Part shown: positions 1 to 8,030 of the stretch, one piece after another
How the letters are laid out: each line of letters opens with the position of its first letter
How positions within the stretch are numbered: the first letter of the stretch is position 1
Position numbers and translations under genes: made by a program
Source of the DNA: Ancylomarina euxina
GTDB lineage: Bacteria; Bacteroidota; Bacteroidia; Bacteroidales; Marinifilaceae
NCBI RefSeq assembly: GCF_003863355.1
Contig: NZ_QQWG01000020.1
Location: 1 to 64,000, forward strand
Length of the DNA stretch: 64,000 nucleotides
Direction: 5' to 3'
The notes under the pieces: model-generated
What the model saw: the letters and a program-made list of their open reading frames with translations, nothing else
What the model was told of the DNA's origin: nothing
The model's database searches: none

Positions 1-120
1 AAAGTCAAATGGGTGCAAGATAAATTAAACAACAGACCTAGAAAGCGTCTAAATTATCTTACCCCAAATGAAATGTATAATATTATTGTTAATAATAAAA
101 TAGTTGCATTAGCGGCTTGA
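1..120 (+). mobile_element. IS30-family transposase, C-terminal fragment
   Basis: The window opens inside a reading frame of 39 residues ending at a TGA. It contains the pattern LNNRPRKRLNYLTPNEMY, which matches the conserved C-terminal end of IS30-family transposases (typically LN.RPRK.L.Y.TP.E). The catalytic DDE core would lie upstream of the window. No inverted terminal repeat could be confirmed just downstream, so whether the element is intact cannot be judged. Confidence 0.8.
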
Positions 121-773
121 ATTCAGCGATCGTAATATTGTTCGATCTTTTAGAATCAAAAATCTGATAATCGACTGCTCCTTAGATAAAATAAGCCCTT
201 CGAGAAGATAGTCAGAGGCGAATGGATAACTGACGGTCAAATGGCCATTAGTACGTTTGAAATTGGATAATTCCCTTTTTTGTTTTAGACTTTTTCATCC
301 AAACCAATTGATTTGTTGTAGATTATTTCATTAGACATTATATCGATTAAGGTATTTACGAAATAATTCCATTGATAGATTATTTTAACTATTAGTATTC
401 AGTGAATTATTTTACATGGAAATTTCTCCATAAGTATTCTATTCGGAATAATCTCTATTGTCTACCTGATTGAAGTCACCCAGCTAGCGCGAGCTTTTAG
501 CTCGTGCTCTGCGGAAGCAGTTAAAAGGCCTTCTCTCTTTGGGTGGCTCCACTCCAGCTTTGCTGGTCACGAGCATCGGGGTAAAGCTCATCCTTTCTAT
601 TTTTTATTGAAATAGGTTCCACATTCAAAAGGCATTTGTCCCCCCGATGGTGTGAGCGTCTTTCGCTCGTATCCATTTCCAAAGAAAATGATCAAATACA
701 TGTGCAGGCACGCAATTCTTATCTCGCACAATAGTTTCTATGTACAGCCGTACACGCCACGGCTCATCTTAAT
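121..773. other. non-coding stretch with a degenerate repeat copy
   Basis: No convincing gene is seen. About 515-640 resembles the 159-bp repeat found at 5431-5589 and 6003-6161: it shares a TCTCTCYTTGGG-like block, a later ATCCTTTxTAxTTTTTAT block and a final AGGCATTTGT block in the same order. It is much more diverged than those two copies are from each other. The remainder is probably relic sequence at the edge of the IS30-type element. Confidence 0.45.
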
Positions 774-1217
774 TTAACCCTTAGAATTCTCCAATTCCTT
801 CAAATAAAACGATTGACTAGCCAAAACTTTTCCGTCATGGATAATTTCAAAAATCCATTCCCCAAACTGAATCTCCCAGTCAAACTCTAAAGTATAGAAA
901 TCAAATCCCAGCTCATCACTCCATTCATCTTTAGTCTCTAAGATTTCAGTAAACGCTTCATTGTTTGTGGGATTGATCATCTTAGGATGTTTGATCCGAC
1001 ATTCAAATTCAACAAGATCAGACACTTCCGTATCTGTTTCAAATCGGTAACTAATTCCAAAACTTAAACCAGCTTTCGGATAAATGATATCTGTTCTTTC
1101 TATGAACGCCATATCATCAGAATGCAAAAAATAGCCTGTTGCACTATCTGAAACAACATCTTTAGTCGTATTTCCAATCGCTTGGCAAATACTATAATCA
1201 ACAATCTCTATATTCAT
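774..1217 (-). CDS. DUF3859-like protein
   Basis: This 147-residue protein has no signal peptide or membrane segment, so it is probably cytoplasmic. Its C-terminal pattern (FDWEIQFGEWIFEIIHDGK followed by a SFYL strand) and the FECRIKHP block resemble DUF3859, a small beta-rich domain of unknown function; this assignment is from memory of the family pattern. It is rich in acidic and aromatic residues. The ATG at 1217-1215 is the only plausible start. It stands alone and faces away from the lipoprotein gene downstream, so its context says nothing about its role. Confidence 0.55.
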   Translation of the reverse strand: MNIEIVDYSICQAIGNTTKDVVSDSATGYFLHSDDMAFIERTDIIYPKAGLSFGISYRFETDTEVSDLVEFECRIKHPKMINPTNNEAFTEILETKDEWSDELGFDFYTLEFDWEIQFGEWIFEIIHDGKVLASQSFYLKELENSKG

Positions 1218-1453
1218 GATTTACTTTATTAATGCTTGAAACTCTCACGTAGAGGAAAGATATTTACACATACAATCTATCCCAATATATTTGTAAATAA
1301 GATTTGCAAAATAGGGGAGATGAGGCGTAATTTAAAGACCTCAAAGCTACTTCTTTTAAATAAAAATGAGGAGCCTTACTCAGCCTATTTGAAAAATAAA
1401 ATAATTGAATATTCTATGCTGCCGCATAATTTCACCCATCTAATTTGCTGTGA

Positions 1454-1502
1454 CGATATCTTATTTCGGGGTCTCACTTTTTTGTTGAGGCTCCGAATAT
1501 AT
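1454..1502. repeat. dispersed hairpin repeat, copy 1
   Basis: About 48 bp are nearly identical to 5594-5642, with one substitution in the shared core CTTATTTCGGGGTCTCAC...GGCTCCGAATAT. The core is an imperfect palindrome around a T6 loop. Similarity continues weakly into an AAACCTGTYAGC block at about 1508-1520, matching 5648-5659. Confidence 0.75.
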
Positions 1503-1638
1503 TTTATAAAACCTGTTAGCATTTGAATAACACCTTGATGCTCTCACTCCAAGTTTGGTTGAGGGCAGCCGAAGTGGGGTATCAATAAAATCAAAACGAT
1601 ACCCCTTAAGACATTAGTTATTGCCTGAGACATGATTT

Positions 1639-1656
1639 TATACCTAATAAGGTATA
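1639..1656. promoter_or_regulatory. HipB-type operator palindrome without adjacent gene
   Basis: TATACC-TAATAA-GGTATA is a perfect 6+6 inverted repeat over 18 bp. It has the same arms and spacing as the two palindromes in front of the hipB-like gene (5724-5741 and 5764-5781). The following frame closes after 14 codons, so no repressor is encoded here. Confidence 0.6.
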
Positions 1657-1881
1657 CTTATAGAAATATGACAACTGAAGCTTCCTTGTTATTTCTGACT
1701 AAAAAGGTTTAATGCTTTTGTTTAAAATAATAATTAATAAGAATGTTTTTCGCCTTTGTTTTCTTTTCTTTGCACTCCAAAATTATTTACAATATGAAAG
1801 TGCTTTTTGTTAACACCCTTGCTCTTGCAATATGAGGGGACATTAAGCCTGTTTGTAAGGTAACGCAAATTAACAAAATTG

Positions 1882-3714
1882 ATGAAGAAAATTTTTGTGG
1901 CATTATGCAAGACGGTTCTTGTGAAATGCTTATTGATTGTGGTTTTAACTTTTTTAGTTTTTAGCTGTGGTGATAATTTAACAGAGGAGTATTTTATTGA
2001 TATAAAACCACCAGCTGATATATCAACAATTGATTTGAGATTACAAGGAAGAAGTCATTCCTTAAAAATATTTAAACCGACCCAGTTGAAATACAAGATT
2101 GGAGATGGTACAACAAAGATCTACAGCGCTAAATACAGTTTAGACGATAAGACCTGGACTGTCTATTCAAGCGAAAGTACTATCGACATTAACCCTGGTG
2201 ATTATAGTCCGGGTTCTTACAAGTTAAAGTTAGATCTTGTTATGAGCACAGGAACGAATAGTATAGCCGATAATATAGGTCTGGAGAAATACGTGATACA
2301 AAAAGAATGGGACCTTATTTTGGATGGTCGTGAAGCCCCTTCTTTAAAGCCTTTGGCATCCATCAGTAAGGATAGCTTATTGGTGATAAAATGGCCTAAA
2401 GCCGATCATTATGACTTTAAGTATTATGAAATATCTGCCAATTCAGGTTTTAGGCATATCTCAAAAAAGATAAGCAATGTGAACGATACGACCTTTTGTG
2501 ATCCCCTCTATGCGGGTGAAGGTTATCGTTTTACAGTGGATTGTATTACAGGTAATAGTCGTAGCTATGGTTTTGAAAGTTCTCTGGAGTTGCCCACAGA
2601 AGAGCCCCAATTGTACATTGAGGAGATAGGCTATGAAGAACTTAGAGTAAATTGAGATCGATCTAAATATAAAGCCAAATACAAGTTGAATATAAATTAC
2701 AATCCTAGTGTTTTTTTTGAAAAATCTGCTGATACGACTTATACTATTAAGCAAACAGGCTTTGGAGATTTAAATACCTTTAGCTTATCTGTAAAGTCTC
2801 AATATAATGATTGGGATGATTATGATTTTATGTTGCAGACAAAGAAAAGATACAGGCTTGGTACCTACTTAAATATAGGTAATTGGCCTAAATTTGCATA
2901 TAATTTTGTTGAAAAAGTATTCTACACAAATGATTACAATCGTATGCAAAGTTTTAATTTGAATTCATTTCAAAACATATCCACTATAAGGCTAGATGAT
3001 TTATTGTATGAAGGTATTTATTCATGCCCTACAAATTCAACAAGGGTTGCAGGGGCATCGGATGATAAAATATATGTATTTGAGAATAAAGATTTAGAAA
3101 AACCTATTGAAATTTCTTATGATGGGGGAGGAACTGATGATATTGATCATTTTTTGTTTAGTGATAATGGGAAAATTGCTTTTTCTCGATCAGGAACTTA
3201 TCATTTAGTTGATATTGAGAGTAAAAAAGAAATGCTTCAAATCCCAATAGATGATTATCCCATATACAGTAAGTGGGCTAAAATTTCGACTTCTCAGGAT
3301 GCCAAATTTATGGGTGTTGGTACGCATAATGGTTTGAAAGTTTATGATTTGGGCAATAAGGCTGATGAAATATTTTCTGATACCAGATCTTATCGATCCG
3401 TTTATTTTAACCCATTAAATGCTTCGGAATTGTATTTGACTTTTAATGACAATCAAGTTTTAGAAGTGCGAAATCCGGCAGATTTTAGTTTAACCAAAAC
3501 AATTAATCTGGAAAGTAAGATGGTGATTGAAAATATTGATCCGGTATCTAACAAGATTCTGTTAACCAATTATAAAAGATTATTTGTTTACGATATCAAA
3601 TCAGGTGAATTGGAACTTAGTTTGCCTGGTACAGAATCACAGAATTGGTTGTTTAATTATCATTTGTTTTGCAATACAGGTTGTGTGTTGAACATTGAAA
3701 AAGAATTGAATTAG
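1882..3714 (+). pseudogene. surface lipoprotein with propeller-like C-terminus, interrupted by one in-frame TGA
   Basis: A single frame runs from the ATG at 1882 to the stop at 3714, broken only by a TGA at 2653-2655. Reading that codon as Trp gives seamless protein (ELRVN-W-DRSKYKAKYKLNINYN), so a TGG-to-TGA change is the likely cause. The N-terminus is a lipoprotein signal (hydrophobic run then VFSCGDN). Residues of about 60-250 look like fibronectin/Ig-type beta strands. The C-terminal 340 residues resemble a beta-propeller of repeated short blades, such as KIYVFENKDLEKPIEI. The product was probably a surface-exposed binding protein of about 611 residues. A product initiating at the TTG at 2686 would lack the signal peptide. 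Function unknown. Confidence 0.7.
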
Positions 3715-3715
3715 T

Positions 3716-4393
3716 ATGAAACTAAAAATAAGCATTCTATTTGTGATTTTATCTTTTGCTTGCCAGGGGCAAAATTTCAAATTTAGTCTACGAGCGGGTT
3801 ATGGTGATTACCAGTTGAAGGAAGTGAAAGAGATGCAGCAAGAACTTTTGGAATACAGTCAACTGGTAAATGCGAAATCGGTTCATGAATTTTCAGATCA
3901 AATCTATTATGGGCTAACAGCGAATTATTTAATAGGGAAAAAAGATAATTTAGGAATTGATTTTGCTTATTATGCTACAGGCGGTAGAAATCACCTTAGA
4001 GATTATTCGGGCGAATATAAATTGGATATGTTCCTACATGCTTATCGTTTAGGACTTGATTACCATCATCAGATTTTCATAAAAGGAAAATTTGATTGTA
4101 ATCTGGGAATAGAAGGTGGTATTATCTTTTCTAATATGAAAATAAAAGAAAAGTATTATTTGAAAGATATGGGGGCTAATTATGATACTTTTAATTTAAA
4201 GGCTCAGTCTTATTTTATGGAGCCTTTCTTCCTAAGTTCATATCATTATAATGAAAAAATATCGCTTGATTTCAAGTGTGGATACGAGATCTGTAATAAT
4301 GGTGATTTGGAATCAGATACCTATGGCGATCTTCACAGAGATGTTTTGTGGTTAGGTTTAAGAGTGTCTTTGGGACTTAGTTATTATCTATAA
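3716..4393 (+). CDS. small outer-membrane beta-barrel protein
   Basis: This 225-residue protein has a cleavable signal peptide (MKLKISILFVILSFACQGQ). Alternating hydrophobic/polar strands rich in Tyr and Gly run through most of it, and it ends in a strand closing with LGLSYYL, as expected for an outer-membrane barrel of about 8 strands. The ATG begins one base after the stop of the broken lipoprotein gene, so the two were probably translated as one unit and may have acted together at the cell surface. The Cys near residue 16 is not in a good lipobox. The ligand or role is unknown. Confidence 0.6.
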   Translation: MKLKISILFVILSFACQGQNFKFSLRAGYGDYQLKEVKEMQQELLEYSQLVNAKSVHEFSDQIYYGLTANYLIGKKDNLGIDFAYYATGGRNHLRDYSGEYKLDMFLHAYRLGLDYHHQIFIKGKFDCNLGIEGGIIFSNMKIKEKYYLKDMGANYDTFNLKAQSYFMEPFFLSSYHYNEKISLDFKCGYEICNNGDLESDTYGDLHRDVLWLGLRVSLGLSYYL

Positions 4394-4530
4394 GAACTCT
4401 AAAGATCCCGACTTGCTTTATTTTTTTTATGTTTGGGTTCTCCTCATCGATATAAATGGCATAAAGCAATTGACCTCAGAAAAATAGTTGTTACCAGGAG
4501 ATTTCAAGACATGAAAGTGATAAATATAAG

Positions 4531-4974
4531 ATGGCAAAACAGATGAAAAATTTATCGGATGAAGCAAGTGCAAAATATGCATTTATTCTTGTTGGTATAG
4601 TTGGTTCAATTCTCGCTGTCTTGACTTATTTTGGAATACAAAACACTGAAAAAAAACAGGAGTATATCCGAAAAAATGGCGAAAGAACACTTGCATTTTA
4701 TTCGCGTGAATCGGGACAAATGTCAAGTGTTACATATTGGTTTGAATTTAAGCTTGACGGTGATAATTATGAATCTTCATTGCATGGACCTTTTGCTGTA
4801 CCTCCAACTTATCCTTTTAAGCAGGTACCCATATTAGTCGCGTACTATAAGAGTGATCCCAGCCAGAATATAACATTACCTGAAGAAGCTTTTGATTATA
4901 AGGGATACAGGATTTGCTGGCTTAAGTTTGAGGATAGTCTCACTTATTATATGGATATAAGAAAACTTGATTAA
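4531..4974 (+). CDS. small membrane protein, DUF3592-like fold
   Basis: This 147-residue protein has one transmembrane helix (about residues 17-36), followed by charged residues and a soluble beta-rich domain. The pattern after the helix (gly-rich turn, YWFEFKLDGDNYESS, then PILVAYYKSDPSQN) resembles DUF3592-type domains, which have a V.Y.F...G..Y signature and a later V.YdPsnP motif. It probably faces the periplasm, although topology is inferred. The next gene starts one base after its stop and has the same layout, so the two look like a tandem duplicate that has diverged. Function unknown. Confidence 0.55.
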   Translation: MAKQMKNLSDEASAKYAFILVGIVGSILAVLTYFGIQNTEKKQEYIRKNGERTLAFYSRESGQMSSVTYWFEFKLDGDNYESSLHGPFAVPPTYPFKQVPILVAYYKSDPSQNITLPEEAFDYKGYRICWLKFEDSLTYYMDIRKLD

Positions 4975-4975
4975 T

Positions 4976-5383
4976 ATGGAATTTAGAGTAGGGACTTTTA
5001 ATAAGAAAGTTGTAATCGTTTTAGCTATTATTTGTTCTGCAATTATTACCAATATTCTTATAATTATTAAAGAAGAGAATAGATGTGAAAAAATGATTGA
5101 GCAAAGAGGAGAATACGTTATAGGTTTTGTTAGAGATTTTGTCAAAAGACAAAATCTTGGTATAAGTTCCAAAGTTGAGTATAAAGTGAATAATGTGACT
5201 TATTATACTCGTTTTCGAGATATTGAGAAACCATTCAAATTAGATTCTCCTGTATACGTAAAATATGACCCAATAGATCCAGAGTGTAATATTCTCTGTC
5301 GTGACTCTGTTGTCGAATATAAAGGTAAAACCTATAGGTATTATGATCGTAAATTTCATGGGTGGAATCAAGAAATCAAATAA
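4976..5383 (+). CDS. small membrane protein, paralogue of the preceding gene
   Basis: The ATG at 4976 is preferred to an upstream TTG at 4967, because it starts one base after the previous stop. The product is 135 residues. It has an N-terminal hydrophobic helix (VVIVLAIICSAIITNILII), a positively charged stretch, and a beta-rich C-terminal domain with VEYKVNNVTYYT and VYVKYDPIDPE. These correspond to the same positions in its upstream neighbour. The pair is probably co-transcribed and ends at the strong terminator at 5401-5430. No function can be assigned. Confidence 0.55.
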   Translation: MEFRVGTFNKKVVIVLAIICSAIITNILIIIKEENRCEKMIEQRGEYVIGFVRDFVKRQNLGISSKVEYKVNNVTYYTRFRDIEKPFKLDSPVYVKYDPIDPECNILCRDSVVEYKGKTYRYYDRKFHGWNQEIK

Positions 5384-5400
5384 TTTTGATGAATAGTGTT

Positions 5401-5430
5401 ATGGCTTCGGAATTTCCGAAGCCATTTTTC
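5401..5430 (+). terminator. rho-independent terminator
   Basis: A GC-containing inverted repeat (ATGGCTTCGGAA / TTCCGAAGCCAT) is followed by TTTTT. It sits 18 bp after the stop of the second small membrane protein. Confidence 0.8.
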
Positions 5431-5589
5431 AAAAAGGAAATATGGCGTTCTCTCCTTGGGCTGCTGCAAAAAGTTCGCCAGGGGTTTCCAAAATCCTATT
5501 GGCTGCTCCACTGTTTTTTAACCTTATCCTTTATACTTTTTATCATTAGAGGTTCCGCAGCCAACAGGCATTTGTTACCTAAAGTTGCT
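5431..5589. repeat. 159-bp direct repeat, copy 1
   Basis: It begins AAAAAGGAAATATGGCG and ends CCTAAAGTTGCT. It aligns without gaps to 6003-6161 with only a handful of substitutions. The two copies flank the operator region and hipB-like gene. A diverged third copy is at about 515-640. It does not code for protein in any frame shared by all copies. Confidence 0.85.
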
Positions 5590-5593
5590 AGGG

Positions 5594-5642
5594 CGATAAC
5601 TTATTTCGGGGTCTCACTTTTTTGTTGAGGCTCCGAATATTT
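5594..5642. repeat. dispersed hairpin repeat, copy 2
   Basis: Nearly identical to 1454-1502. It follows directly after the 159-bp repeat copy 1 and precedes the hipB operators. Confidence 0.75.
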
Positions 5643-5723
5643 TCATGAAACCTGTCAGCGTCTTTTTCGACCTGACAGAGTTTAAAATAATAATCTCGCT
5701 TATCGCAGACGATAACCCCAAAT

Positions 5724-5741
5724 TATACCCGATGAGGTATA
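5724..5741. promoter_or_regulatory. HipB-type operator, site 1
   Basis: TATACC-CGATGA-GGTATA is a perfect 18-bp palindrome, 61 bp upstream of the hipB-like start. The layout resembles E. coli HipB operators (TATCC-N8-GGATA, also 18 bp). Site 2 begins exactly 40 bp further on, about four helical turns away. Confidence 0.7.
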
Positions 5742-5763
5742 ATTATGCAAAATATTGTATATT

Positions 5764-5781
5764 TATACCCGATAAGGTATA
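5764..5781. promoter_or_regulatory. HipB-type operator, site 2
   Basis: TATACC-CGATAA-GGTATA is a perfect palindrome ending 20 bp before the ATG at 5802. It probably overlaps the promoter and so would give autorepression. Confidence 0.7.
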
Positions 5782-5801
5782 CTTATATAAATATTGCACA
5801 C

Positions 5802-6002
5802 ATGTCACTACCCATATTCATAAAGGAAAGAAGAAAGTTACTGAATCTGACTCAACAAGATCTAGCTGAAAAAGCAGGAGTTGGCTTGAGATTCGTTCGT
5901 GATCTAGAGCAAGGCAAATCAACTTTAAGAATGGATAAAGTCAATCAGGTTTTGAATCTTTTTGGCCAAGAATTAGGTCCCGTTCCACAGATAAGGAAAT
6001 AG
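5802..6002 (+). CDS. orphan HipB-like XRE-family repressor/antitoxin
   Basis: This 66-residue protein is almost entirely a helix-turn-helix domain. It includes RRKLLNLTQQDLAEKAGVG as the first helices and RFVRDLEQGKSTLRMDKVNQVLNLFG as the recognition and dimer helices, a pattern typical of HipB antitoxins. The ATG at 5802 was chosen over in-frame starts upstream, which would run through the operator. HipB normally precedes and neutralises the kinase toxin HipA. Here no hipA follows: one base after the stop the second 159-bp repeat begins. The likely role left is autoregulation through the two upstream palindromes, or repression of distant genes. Confidence 0.8.
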   Translation: MSLPIFIKERRKLLNLTQQDLAEKAGVGLRFVRDLEQGKSTLRMDKVNQVLNLFGQELGPVPQIRK

Positions 6003-6161
6003 AAAAAGGAAATATGGCGTTCTCTCCTCGGGCTGTTGCAAAAAGTTCGCCAGGGGTTTCCAAAATCCTATTGGCTGCTTCACTGTTTTTAAACCTCATC
6101 CTTTATACTTTTTATCATTAGAGTTTTCACAGCCATTAGGCATTTGTTACCTAAAGTTGCT
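6003..6161. repeat. 159-bp direct repeat, copy 2
   Basis: Gap-free match to 5431-5589. It starts immediately after the hipB-like stop codon, exactly where hipA would be expected. Confidence 0.85.
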
Positions 6162-7133
6162 ACAGCAACCCTGTCATACTTTTTTCGCTTCGCCCTTCGT
6201 CGTTCACAGCAATTCTCAGCCCTTTTGTCTCGTGCTTGGTTATAATGCTTAGGTGTTTTGTTAGAATAGGGTAGGTGGTCGTAAATCAGTTTCTTTTATC
6301 AAGCAAAATCCACCAGTCAAAAGTGCCTCCATTGCTCATTTTAGGCTCGCCTGCTAGGTCGGCCGCTATCGGTTTTTGTCATCTTTTTTGAGAGGCCACG
6401 GACAGTACTTGCTCTTCGTAAAATAATGCTATCTCCACCAATTAGGAATCTATTTTGCTGAACGATAATTTATAGATTTTCATTTTCTAAAAGGAGATAC
6501 TATCGCATATTTTAACTCTATCGCAAGCCCTTTACCTACACACCTGGGCCAAGGGCAATTCCTCTCCCAATATGTTTCATGATTAGTATTGATCAGTTAG
6601 GAGTATGAAACATAGCAAAATTTGCCCCCGCCCAGTTACAACCATCCATCCTCAAAAAAGCCGCCAAAAACCGCTGGCTGTCAATCACAAGTTCCTTGTT
6701 TTACTTGCCAGTCACGGCCTCCCACTCGCAGGCGGCTCGCGCCTTTTAGGAAGCGTAGCTTACTGACCACCAACTAACCCCACCACCACCCATTTTTAAT
6801 GCAGGCATTAAAAACAAAAGAAACAAATGATTAGCAGTAATGTATTGGTAGTGTTTTTTAGATCTTTATCCTTTATCCTTGATTTGGGATTTTTCCTCCT
6901 ACCTGATAAACAAGTTATTCCCTTGTCAGTAGCAGGATAAGTCTATTTCTCACGCACGAGCTTTTTATCTCCATCAGCAAGTCAAGGTCAGGGCCTTCGG
7001 TTTTATCCGATTTTTGATTCAGGTCCATTTCTTAGGGGATAAAAAATCCGATAAAAACCTTGACAGTGCAGCCCGCATTGCGGTAATTATAAAAGATGTT
7101 TAACAGGAAGAAGCAAAAGATCTGTAGGTGAAT
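6162..7133. other. non-coding stretch, unusual composition
   Basis: No open frame of note is seen on either strand. The stretch is richer in GC than its neighbours in patches (around 6340-6370 and 6690-6750). It contains a 9-bp inverted repeat, ATGTTTCAT (about 6571) and ATGAAACAT (about 6605), separated by roughly 25 bp. It may be relic mobile-element or plasmid-type sequence. A structured RNA cannot be excluded. Confidence 0.4.
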
Positions 7134-7583
7134 TTAGCCGTTGATGATCTCCAAAGCAATTTGCTTCCCCTGCTTTTCAGCTTCAGCAATTTTTAGACTG
7201 AGCTCTTTCTCCAGGCTACCTTGAATAATCTGATTGGTCACTCTATGTTTGGCCACTAGAATACAACCTTCCGTATCGGAATGTCGATTCCCTCCATGAA
7301 ATCGAATGCCCTTAAATTTGATCCCCATAGCGTTTACACTTTCGTCATTTTGATTGAAAATTAAAGGCATCATTCTTTCATACTTGGGACTAAAAGTCAA
7401 TTTGACTTGATATTGGTAAGCGGGTAGGGCTGTGTGACCTTTCACCTTAATGCCAAAAGCTCTGACGGTATCCTCCAGAGTGTAGCCAAAAAAATGACCA
7501 TCGATATACATTTTTCCCACAGTCGTTTGACTGGTGAATTCTTCTCGAATAATCCTTAGATGTAAAATATCATGTGCTTTCAT
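7134..7583 (-). CDS. DUF5675 family protein
   Basis: The ATG at 7583 is preferred to a TTG at 7601, giving 149 residues. It matches the DUF5675 pattern in order: an N-terminal strand ending TTVGKMYIDG, then GYTLEDTVR, then a P.Y.Y.V strand, then KFKGIRFHGGNRHSDTEGCILVA. The H-x-G-N...D/T-x-G-C arrangement resembles the catalytic core of L,D-transpeptidase-like folds, although enzymatic activity has not been shown for the family as far as I know. There is no signal peptide. It is divergent from a small membrane protein and a DUF6266 gene. Confidence 0.75.
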   Translation of the reverse strand: MKAHDILHLRIIREEFTSQTTVGKMYIDGHFFGYTLEDTVRAFGIKVKGHTALPAYQYQVKLTFSPKYERMMPLIFNQNDESVNAMGIKFKGIRFHGGNRHSDTEGCILVAKHRVTNQIIQGSLEKELSLKIAEAEKQGKQIALEIING

Positions 7584-7707
7584 AATCAGGTAATTATACA
7601 ATTTGATGCAGTTGAGTGCAATGGGCTGTAAATCAGCTTGATGGTAGTGTTTTTCGACCTTAATGTATGTATTTTAAGTCTATGTTTAACCATTAAAGTC
7701 ATTGAAA

Positions 7708-7953
7708 ATGAAAAATATACCTTCTTTTCTGATTGGCACTGCATCAACTATGGGTATAGCAGAATCCATTGGAATTCAGCCTGATGTACTTGATGCGGCA
7801 CAAAGTCTTCCACTTGACAGCACCGAAGCCATGGTTTCAGTTGTGGGTGGAACCGTTTCGACTATAGTCATTGCTTTATTAAAGCGACTCTGGACGAAAA
7901 AAGAGAGAAAACGTGATCGTAAAAAGCGAGAGCGTGGAGACAAAAAGGAGTAA
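7708..7953 (+). CDS. small membrane protein with basic tail
   Basis: An 81-residue protein starting at the ATG at 7708; an in-frame TTG lies two codons upstream. It has a weakly hydrophobic N-terminus, a Ser/Val/Gly-rich hydrophobic helix at about 45-60 (VVGGTVSTIVIALL), and then a strongly basic tail (KKERKRDRKKRERG). The helix plus basic tail suggests a single-pass membrane protein or holin-like product. It lies between divergent DUF5675 and co-directional DUF6266 genes. Function unknown. Confidence 0.5.
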   Translation: MKNIPSFLIGTASTMGIAESIGIQPDVLDAAQSLPLDSTEAMVSVVGGTVSTIVIALLKRLWTKKERKRDRKKRERGDKKE

Positions 7954-8030
7954 GGACAAGTGGGTACCTGCTCCGTACCTGTCTCAATTCTATGTTAACT
8001 AATCAATTACTAACCCAAATTTAAAATGTC

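Larger units (their letters stand above)
1218..1881. other. intergenic region with repeat and relic operator
   Basis: No credible gene: an open frame of 96 codons at 1236-1526 overlaps a dispersed repeat and has no recognisable features. The stretch holds the hairpin repeat at 1454-1502 and a HipB-type palindrome at 1639-1656. The palindrome is followed by a frame that closes after 14 codons. The order repeat, then palindrome, is the same as in front of the hipB-like gene at 5.8 kb, so this may be a decayed copy of that cassette. The promoter of the lipoprotein gene should lie near the right end. Confidence 0.5.

Noticed and set aside
1236-1526. 96-codon open frame on the plus strand
   Set aside because: It runs into the dispersed hairpin repeat, has no domain or signal features and lies in relic DNA.
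5362-5628. 88-codon open frame
   Set aside because: It covers a terminator and the 159-bp repeat; the frame is not supported in the other repeat copies.
5645-5869. 74-codon open frame overlapping the hipB-like start
   Set aside because: It passes through both operators and overlaps the real gene in another frame.
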